Source: a virus
Reading direction: 5' to 3' (one strand)
Virus record (IMG/VR): IMGVR_UViG_3300031951_009675
Coordinates: 1 to 21,182 of that record
Length of the DNA: 21,182 bases
Notes under the pieces: generated by a model
The model's input: the letters and a program-made list of their open reading frames with translations, nothing else
What the model was told of the DNA's origin: nothing
The model's database searches: none
Position numbers and translations under genes: made by a program
Part shown: positions 16,339 to 21,182 of the stretch, piece by piece
How positions within the stretch are numbered: position 1 is the stretch's first letter
Layout: each line of letters opens with the position of its first letter

Positions 16339-16360
16339 AAAAACCCTTCCGAAGAAGGGT
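16339..16360 (-). terminator. Rho-independent terminator with UUCG tetraloop
   Basis: On the coding strand the stem ACCCTTC / GAAGGGT (7 bp) closes a TTCG loop with a C-G closing pair, the very stable C(UUCG)G hairpin, and is followed by TTTT, then ATTTTAT. It lies 25 bases after the stop of the 839-residue fibre gene. It should end or attenuate the transcript from the right-hand genes. On the plus strand the tail after the stem is only CTTT, so it works mainly for the minus strand. Confidence 0.9.
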
Positions 16361-16385
16361 CTTTAAATTATTTATTTATTTTTTA

Positions 16386-18905
16386 TTAGAAAGAACCACC
16401 ATCAATTACATTACTCATTACAAAATCAGTACCATTCCATTGTACTAAATCACCGTTTGTTGATGGTGCTGCAACAAAATCTAAATTGCCAATTGTACTT
16501 CTAAATGCTAATCTTTTTGAAGAACCAAATCCAGGAACATTAACAGATGCCGTTACTGCTGATGCGCTAATTGGAATGTTTGCAGTCCATGCATTTGGTG
16601 TAGAATCGTATGTAAACGTTGCGTTTGCTCCTATTACTTCTATTCCTGCTCCATTAGCTGCGGTAGCGTTTGCTGAACCACTTGCTAAAGAAATTAATTT
16701 ATCCTCAACTACTAATTGTGTAGTGTTTAATGTTACCGTATTACCTTGTACAATCAAATCACCACCAACTGTCACATTATTTGAAGTAGTTAAACTTCCA
16801 AAAGTAACATTATTTGTAGTACCCACACCCTGTATAGTTCCACTACCTTCTAATGTGGTAATTCTATTACTTAAAGAACCCGTTGTAGTTGCTAATGTAC
16901 TGAATCTAGTTTCAACCGATGCAGTATATGTACTTAATGTAGAATCTTTACTTAATTGAGAACCGCTAAATGTATTTAAATTTGTAATAGAAACATTTGC
17001 CGCAGATGCCGATGTAATTAATGAACCACTAACTACTCCAATTTCTGTCAATCTAGTATTAACTGAACTTGTATAAGTTGCTAATGTAGTATTTTGAGTT
17101 AATTGGGAACTACTGAATGAATTTAAATTTGTTATAGAAACTCTATCAGCAGATGCCGAACTTATTAACGAACCACTTACTACACCAATTTCGGTTAATC
17201 TTGTATTTACAGAACCCGTATAAGTTGCTAATGTTGAATTTTGTGTTAATTGTGAACCTGTAAATGTTCCTATACTTGTTAATTGTGTAGAAACGGAAGA
17301 ACTATATGCAGTTACATTTCCAATACCACTAATAGAACCACTAATTACACCTGCACCATTAACATAAATTGAAGAACCTGAAGTTAAGTTCAATGAAGAA
17401 CTATTTGTCAAATTCATATTTGCATCATTAACTGCTACGGCGTTATTAAAGTTTACCGTACCACTTACAAAAAGTGATGCACTTATAGTTTGATTACCAA
17501 CAAATGTATTTGAACCTGTAGTTGCGTATGATCCTGTTAATGCTTCTAAACCCGCAACTCTACTACCAACAGAACCACCGCCACCTAATGATGCTTCAAT
17601 TGTATCGATTCTACTCTCATGGTCAGATGCTGTAGATATTAAAGAACCTGTTATGGTTGCTAATGTACTATTGAATGTAGAAAAATTAGTAGTATTATAA
17701 ACATTTATTTGAGATGATCCTGAAACTACCGAATCACCACCTGCTAAAAGAATTTTACTTTCCGCATCCTTTACACCCGCCTTCCAATAATCGTTTGTAG
17801 AATCCCATAGTAATGAACCACTTGCTGTATTTGGTGCGGTCGGGTCTTTAACTAATAAACCACCATTTGCTACACCACTACCATTCAACTCAATAATATT
17901 ATCACCCAATTGAATTGTAGTAGAATTTACTGCTGTAGTTGTTCCTGCAACGGTTAGGTTACCATTAATAGTAACATTTGCTCCACTTAAACCAAATGCA
18001 GTACTAAATGATGATGTAAAGTTTTCAAATCTTGTTAATTGATTTGATGCTGATGAAATTAATGAACCAGTTACTACACCAATTTCGGTTAATCTAGTAT
18101 TAAGCGAACCTGTGTAAGTTGCTAAAGTTGAATCCTTATCTAATTGAGAACCACTAAATGTATTTAAATTTGTAATAGAAACTCTATCAACTGATGCGGA
18201 TTGAATTAATGAACCAGTCACTACACCAATTTCGGTTAGTCTTGTATTTAGTGAACCTGTGTAAGTTGCTAAAGTGGAATTTTGCGTTAATTGAGAACCG
18301 CTAAATGTATTTAAATTTGTAATAGAAACATTAGCTGCAGATGCTGATAATATTAAACTTCCACTAACTACTCCAATTTCTGTCAATCTAGTACTAACTG
18401 AACCTGTATAAGTTGCTAAATTTGAATCTTTATTTAACTGGGAAGAACTAAAAGAATTTAAACTAGCTGATGCTACTTCCAATGATGCAACTCTATCACC
18501 AATACCCGTTCCTCCGCCTCCACCAATTGAAGATTCAACAGCATCTAATCTACTATCAACCGATGCAGAGAATACAGAAATGTTACCAACTAAATTTGGA
18601 ATATCATTACTTCCCTCACCCAATAAATAAAGAGTGGAACTACCACTTGCATAGTAAGGAACACCCTTTACCATTCCATTATATGTTCCTGCAGCAAAAG
18701 TATTTGGTGCATTATCACCTATAAGAAATCTGTTTACGGCCTGAACGGAACCACTTTCTGGTACTGCAAATACTATCGAAGTTCCATTTGTTGTTGTTAG
18801 ATTCGATGAACCCGAAGCTATGATTATTTCACCTTTTTGAAGTGAAGCTGTGACTGCTGATAGTGCTTCTAAACTACCACGTCTGTGTTTAATTATTTGC
18901 GCCAT
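16386..18905 (-). CDS. Repetitive tail fibre, no S74 domain (839 aa)
   Basis: The N-terminus MAQIIKHRRGSLEALSAVTA carries the basic fibre signature, followed by a globular region to about residue 110 (GSVQAVNRFLIGDNAPN, GVPYYASGSSTLYLLGEG). Then come five TRLTEIGVV(S/T)GSLI units alternating with (S)QLTQNSTLATYTGS and SITNLNTFSGSQL. The two inserts known from the giant fibres recur: DNIIELNGSGVANGG at about nt 17770-17980 and LVVEDKLISLASGS with ANGAGIEVIGA at about nt 16570-16790. Glycine-rich hinges occur at SSIGGGGGTGIG and SLGGGGSVG. The C-terminus (NVPGFGSSKRLAFRS, DGDLVQWNG-like, ending DGGSF) lacks an S74 or lectin domain, so it may be a proximal fibre part or depend on a separate chaperone. 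A GGAG 12 bases before the ATG is a distant Shine-Dalgarno. A terminator follows it. Confidence 0.88.
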   Translation of the reverse strand: MAQIIKHRRGSLEALSAVTASLQKGEIIIASGSSNLTTTNGTSIVFAVPESGSVQAVNRFLIGDNAPNTFAAGTYNGMVKGVPYYASGSSTLYLLGEGSNDIPNLVGNISVFSASVDSRLDAVESSIGGGGGTGIGDRVASLEVASASLNSFSSSQLNKDSNLATYTGSVSTRLTEIGVVSGSLILSASAANVSITNLNTFSGSQLTQNSTLATYTGSLNTRLTEIGVVTGSLIQSASVDRVSITNLNTFSGSQLDKDSTLATYTGSLNTRLTEIGVVTGSLISSASNQLTRFENFTSSFSTAFGLSGANVTINGNLTVAGTTTAVNSTTIQLGDNIIELNGSGVANGGLLVKDPTAPNTASGSLLWDSTNDYWKAGVKDAESKILLAGGDSVVSGSSQINVYNTTNFSTFNSTLATITGSLISTASDHESRIDTIEASLGGGGSVGSRVAGLEALTGSYATTGSNTFVGNQTISASLFVSGTVNFNNAVAVNDANMNLTNSSSLNLTSGSSIYVNGAGVISGSISGIGNVTAYSSSVSTQLTSIGTFTGSQLTQNSTLATYTGSVNTRLTEIGVVSGSLISSASADRVSITNLNSFSSSQLTQNTTLATYTSSVNTRLTEIGVVSGSLITSASAANVSITNLNTFSGSQLSKDSTLSTYTASVETRFSTLATTTGSLSNRITTLEGSGTIQGVGTTNNVTFGSLTTSNNVTVGGDLIVQGNTVTLNTTQLVVEDKLISLASGSANATAANGAGIEVIGANATFTYDSTPNAWTANIPISASAVTASVNVPGFGSSKRLAFRSTIGNLDFVAAPSTNGDLVQWNGTDFVMSNVIDGGSF

Positions 18906-18942
18906 ATTTTAGTTATTCTCCGTTAATTATAGTTATTCAATG

Positions 18943-18951
18943 TATAAATAT
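18943..18951 (-). promoter_or_regulatory. Gene-junction 9-mer before the 839-aa fibre gene
   Basis: ATATTTATA on the coding strand, 37 bases before the ATG at 18905, in the 60-base gap. Confidence 0.4.
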
Positions 18952-18965
18952 AAATTTTTTTCCGT

Positions 18966-19409
18966 TTACCATTCTCCCTGGTCTATAATATTTGATTGTG
19001 CACTTCCACTAACGTATGGGTCTGCTGGTGGTACACTACCCGTAACTAAATAAATTTGACCTGGAACTACCGTATCATTTTCTCCATCTATACTTCCTGT
19101 TAGATTTGTCGCATCTACTACTGCCATAGCTCCACTAACAACCAATGAATATTTGTCAGCATTTTCAGTTGAAATTGTTAAGTTTTTTATTGTTGAACCA
19201 TCTAATTGTGCAGCCCCTGATATTACACCATCTGGTAAAACTGCAGCAATATTATTAACTACAACATTTACGATTGATGCTGAAAGAATTGTTGCTGCAG
19301 ATTCGCTAACAACATTTTGAACAGATTGGCTAAAATTTGCTCCTACTTGTGCAGCAGTGTCTAATGATGAACCACTTTCTATTTGTTTTAATCTTATTAA
19401 GTTTGCCAT
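18966..19409 (-). CDS. Small fibre-like protein (147 aa)
   Basis: Starts MANLIRLKQIESGSSLDTAA, again with the hydrophobic-basic N-terminal signature of the neighbouring fibres. It has an Ala/Val-rich helical stretch (about residues 27-58, ILSASIVNVVVNNIAAVL), then GVISGAAQLDGSTIKNLTIS, which resembles the SGSSQ repeats of the giant fibres, and a short beta-rich end closing with NIIDQGEW. It is too short to be a full fibre, so a connector, trimerisation peg or degenerate fibre is suggested by context only. Its ATG lies just 4 bases after a junction motif; AGGAT directly before the ATG is too close to be an ideal Shine-Dalgarno. Confidence 0.7.
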   Translation of the reverse strand: MANLIRLKQIESGSSLDTAAQVGANFSQSVQNVVSESAATILSASIVNVVVNNIAAVLPDGVISGAAQLDGSTIKNLTISTENADKYSLVVSGAMAVVDATNLTGSIDGENDTVVPGQIYLVTGSVPPADPYVSGSAQSNIIDQGEW

Positions 19410-19413
19410 ATCC

Positions 19414-19422
19414 TATAAATAT
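19414..19422 (-). promoter_or_regulatory. Gene-junction 9-mer before the 147-aa gene
   Basis: ATATTTATA on the coding strand, only 4 bases before the ATG at 19409. If it were a -10 element, the transcript would start at or inside the gene, so this copy argues against a plain promoter for its own gene. Confidence 0.35.
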
Positions 19423-19430
19423 CCAATTTG

Positions 19431-20168
19431 TTATAATCCGAAACGTGATTTAGTTGCATTGTGGTTTTGTAAAATTTCTGCTGCAGTTAATACTCTATTA
19501 TATATCATTATTTCAGATATACTTCCGTTGTATGGATAGTTGCCCGTTGGACTTAAACCACCACCTGTAAATGCTGAACGTCCAATCCAAACTTCTTGTG
19601 AATTTGAAATTGTTCCTGTTAAAGTATCCGAAACATTTCTAACCTCAACACCATTAACATATAATCTTAATGTTGAATCATTTCTTGTAAACATTACATT
19701 ATACCAATTTCCATTATTATAATTTGTTAAAACCGAAGTTACACTTACGTTTTCTCCTCCTGATTGTGCTACATCTCCAACAATAGTTCCTCCATTTAAC
19801 CATATTCTATAATTCCAAGGCCAACCTGCAGTTGTTTCTTTTGATAATATCATTTTGATTCCGGCTGCAGAAGATTTAAACCATGCACCAACTGAAAATT
19901 CTTCCGATGCTAAACTTTGATTGGTATCTACATAATGAGTTGCACCATTAAATGTCAAAGTTCCACCACCGTCTGCAGAATACCCTGTTCCATTTACAAG
20001 AGTTGTAGTGTAAGCATTGTTTGATAAATCTGTCCAAGAAGTTCCTGAACCAGGATATGAAGTTATATTACCAGCATTTAAATATAATTGTAAATTTTGG
20101 GTTACAATTCCTAATACTGAATTGGTATTAGGCGTTATATTAAATCCGTTTGAAAATTGTATTCCCAT
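19431..20168 (-). CDS. LamG-domain (lectin-like) virion protein (245 aa)
   Basis: After about 23 residues (MGIQFSNGFNITPNTNSVLG) the rest is one LamG/concanavalin-like jelly-roll: LQLYLNAGNITSYPGSGTSW and DLSNN, FNGATHYVDTNQSL, FSVGAWFKSS near 92, WYNVMFTRNDSTLRLYVNGV near 157, and GSISEIMIYNRVLTAAEI near 217. Such domains bind glycans or surface proteins, and in phage tails they usually act as adhesion tips. It is related in pattern to the C-terminal domain of the Hint protein at the other end of the cluster. No signal peptide is present. AGGAAAA 13 bases before the ATG is a weak ribosome site. Its ligand is unknown. Confidence 0.85.
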   Translation of the reverse strand: MGIQFSNGFNITPNTNSVLGIVTQNLQLYLNAGNITSYPGSGTSWTDLSNNAYTTTLVNGTGYSADGGGTLTFNGATHYVDTNQSLASEEFSVGAWFKSSAAGIKMILSKETTAGWPWNYRIWLNGGTIVGDVAQSGGENVSVTSVLTNYNNGNWYNVMFTRNDSTLRLYVNGVEVRNVSDTLTGTISNSQEVWIGRSAFTGGGLSPTGNYPYNGSISEIMIYNRVLTAAEILQNHNATKSRFGL

Positions 20169-20169
20169 T

Positions 20170-20808
20170 TTACTTAAATTTTCCTATAACATAAATATCA
20201 TTTACAGTTACAGAATCATAATCTATGTAGTTATCCAACAAAGTTATTACAACATTTCCGTTTTGTTCTTTTACGGTATAGTGACCAGGAACGTGTAGTC
20301 CATAAACTAATATTTCAAAATTTTCTGGAGATGCTCCCTCTGTTCCGTAATCCAATGATGAACTATAAATTGTTAGAGTACCAAATCCTGTATTATCAAA
20401 TGCATCAATTGATTTTCTTATACTTCTACCACTAAATTTTAAAATCTCATTATGAAAATCCGATATTTTATTTTTATTATTTACTAATTTGGTAGGATTT
20501 GGATTGGATTTATTATTTGAATTAAATTTTGTAGGTATTGTTGTATCAAATGATGCTGTGTATCTGTATTGGATTGATGCGCTTATTTCTTGTAAAGATT
20601 GTGCATTTAATATTGGTTTACCATTTATATCAACTTGGTATGGATTTCCGTTTTCATCTCTACCATCAAATGAACTTGATAGTGAAGTTTGTATAAAATA
20701 ATCACTTAATGCATTATCTACATAACCAGAACCACTCAAATTATTTAAATTAATTTGTTTTAAAACTCTATTAAGTTTTCTAGCATTTGAATTAAATTGT
20801 TTAAGCAT
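20170..20808 (-). CDS. Unknown probable virion protein (212 aa)
   Basis: Not recognised. The N-terminus MLKQFNSNARKLNRVLKQIN is basic and helical. The middle (about 95-125) is Asn/Lys-rich and low in complexity (KFNSNNKSNPNP). The C-terminus is beta-rich: NFEILVYGLHVPGHYTVKEQ followed by GNVVITLLDNYIDYDSVTVN, a pattern common in phage tail and baseplate appendage domains. The start overlaps the end of the upstream gene by 8 bases, and the stop is one base before the LamG gene, so it belongs to the same operon. A fibre-attachment or baseplate-associated role is inferred from position only. Confidence 0.7.
   Translation of the reverse strand: MLKQFNSNARKLNRVLKQINLNNLSGSGYVDNALSDYFIQTSLSSSFDGRDENGNPYQVDINGKPILNAQSLQEISASIQYRYTASFDTTIPTKFNSNNKSNPNPTKLVNNKNKISDFHNEILKFSGRSIRKSIDAFDNTGFGTLTIYSSSLDYGTEGASPENFEILVYGLHVPGHYTVKEQNGNVVITLLDNYIDYDSVTVNDIYVIGKFK
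20190..20198 (-). promoter_or_regulatory. Gene-junction 9-mer, 8 of 9 match, inside the 3' end of the 212-aa gene
   Basis: The coding strand reads ATATTTATG, 21 bases before the ATG at 20168. As at 4236, it lies within Asp-Ile-Tyr codons of the upstream reading frame. Confidence 0.35.
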
Positions 20809-21130
20809 ATTGTTCTATATCACCGGTTACCTCAATATAATCATCATTTTCTAATGTATATTGAAATTGATTTTTTATAAATTTAAAAATCAGGCCATTT
20901 TGTCCTTGTTCAACAATATAATCATCCGCTCCTATATATTGTGTATTTATAATAACTCGTATTCTATTTTGATTTGTTCTATTTTCTATTTCTCTCAATA
21001 TATCCACAAATCTCCAACCCTTTGCTTCCCAAATAGAATATATTGGATGATTTAAATCTTTTGGTGTTAATTCAGCATCACCCAATTTTCTACTTATCTT
21101 TTGGGTTATATCTAAAAGTGTTCTTTTCAT
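20801..21130 (-). CDS. Unknown small protein (109 aa), probable structural gene
   Basis: Not recognised. It starts MKRTLLDITQKISRKLGDAE and is charged and helical in its first half (PIYSIWEAKGWRFVDILREI near 29-48), then beta-rich (RIRVIINTQYIGADDYIVEQ, FKFIKNQFQYTLENDDYIEV). No catalytic motif or membrane segment is seen. The ATG shares its A with the TAA stop of the upstream gene, and its own end overlaps the next gene by 8 bases, so translation is likely coupled across all three. Its end (VTGDIEQYA) resembles the end of the upstream gene (ITGKFIDV), hinting at tandem related domains. Context suggests a tail or baseplate component. Confidence 0.7.
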   Translation of the reverse strand: MKRTLLDITQKISRKLGDAELTPKDLNHPIYSIWEAKGWRFVDILREIENRTNQNRIRVIINTQYIGADDYIVEQGQNGLIFKFIKNQFQYTLENDDYIEVTGDIEQYA

Positions 21131-21182
21131 TATACATCTATAAATTTACCTGTTATAGAAATTTCATCACCACTATCAACTG
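21130..21182 (-). CDS. C-terminal end of an unknown upstream gene
   Basis: The reading frame is open from the right edge of the window and ends VDSGDEISITGKFIDV with TAA at 21130-21132. The stop overlaps the next start codon by one base (TAATG). Too little is present to name it. Its last residues resemble those of the 109-residue neighbour. Confidence 0.6.
   Translation of the reverse strand, partial: VDSGDEISITGKFIDV

Noticed and set aside
5227-18905. Repeats considered as a CRISPR array
   Set aside because: Repeats are in-frame coding units of variable length and spacing with diverged copies; no constant repeat and spacer sizes and no cas genes.
4225-20168. Diversity-generating retroelement for fibre variation
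   Set aside because: No reverse transcriptase, no template repeat with adenine-biased differences, and no C-type lectin (Mtd-type) variable domain was found; the lectin-like domains here are LamG.
20940-20952. TATAAATA on the coding strand inside the 109-aa gene, a correctly oriented T4-type late promoter core
   Set aside because: A single copy within coding sequence (codons for INTQYIG) and more than 130 bases from the next start; likely chance in AT-rich DNA.

Overview
The window is a late structural (tail and host-recognition) region of a contractile-tailed, T4-superfamily-like bacteriophage. The anchor is a tail sheath protein (115-2415) whose C-terminal part carries the T4 gp18-type signature (NVRRLLLT near residue 665, DETNNT near residue 722). 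It is followed, in transcription order, by the first 21 codons of a probable tail tube protein (1-65). The DNA is AT-rich and all genes lie on the minus strand, tightly packed; the longest non-coding stretch is 118 bases. No tRNA, integrase, polymerase or host gene is visible, so the host cannot be fixed. Many starts have weak or no Shine-Dalgarno sequence in an A-rich leader, which would fit a Bacteroidota or other low-GC aquatic host, but others (10482, 18905) do have purine boxes.

In transcription order (right to left): the tail end of an unidentified gene (21130-21182); two small unknown, probably virion, proteins (20801-21130, 20170-20808), linked by short overlaps; a LamG lectin-like protein (19431-20168); a 147-residue fibre-like protein (18966-19409); a repetitive 839-residue fibre (16386-18905); a rho-independent terminator with a UUCG loop (16339-16360) and a 14-bp palindrome; a 215-residue fibre or connector (15620-16267); two giant repetitive fibres of 1685 and 1751 residues, each ending in a self-cleaving S74 (endosialidase-type) intramolecular chaperone (10531-15588, 5227-10482); a GT-B type glycosyltransferase (4225-5223); a tail protein with an internal intein-like Hint domain followed by a LamG domain (2486-4213); the sheath; and the tube start.

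Read together, this is a host-recognition cassette built from repeated, recombining parts. Five consecutive fibre-like proteins share a short basic N-terminal signature that looks like a common docking or assembly segment. Three of them are built from the same Ser/Thr/Asn-rich repeat family and share the same two globular inserts. Post-translational processing is prominent: two S74 proteases, one Hint autoprocessing domain and a glycosyltransferase lie in one run of genes. Almost every gene start is preceded by the same AT-rich 9-mer (ATATTTATA on the coding strand, TATAAATAT on the plus strand), a candidate phage-specific promoter or gene-junction element. It is the least explained signal in the window.
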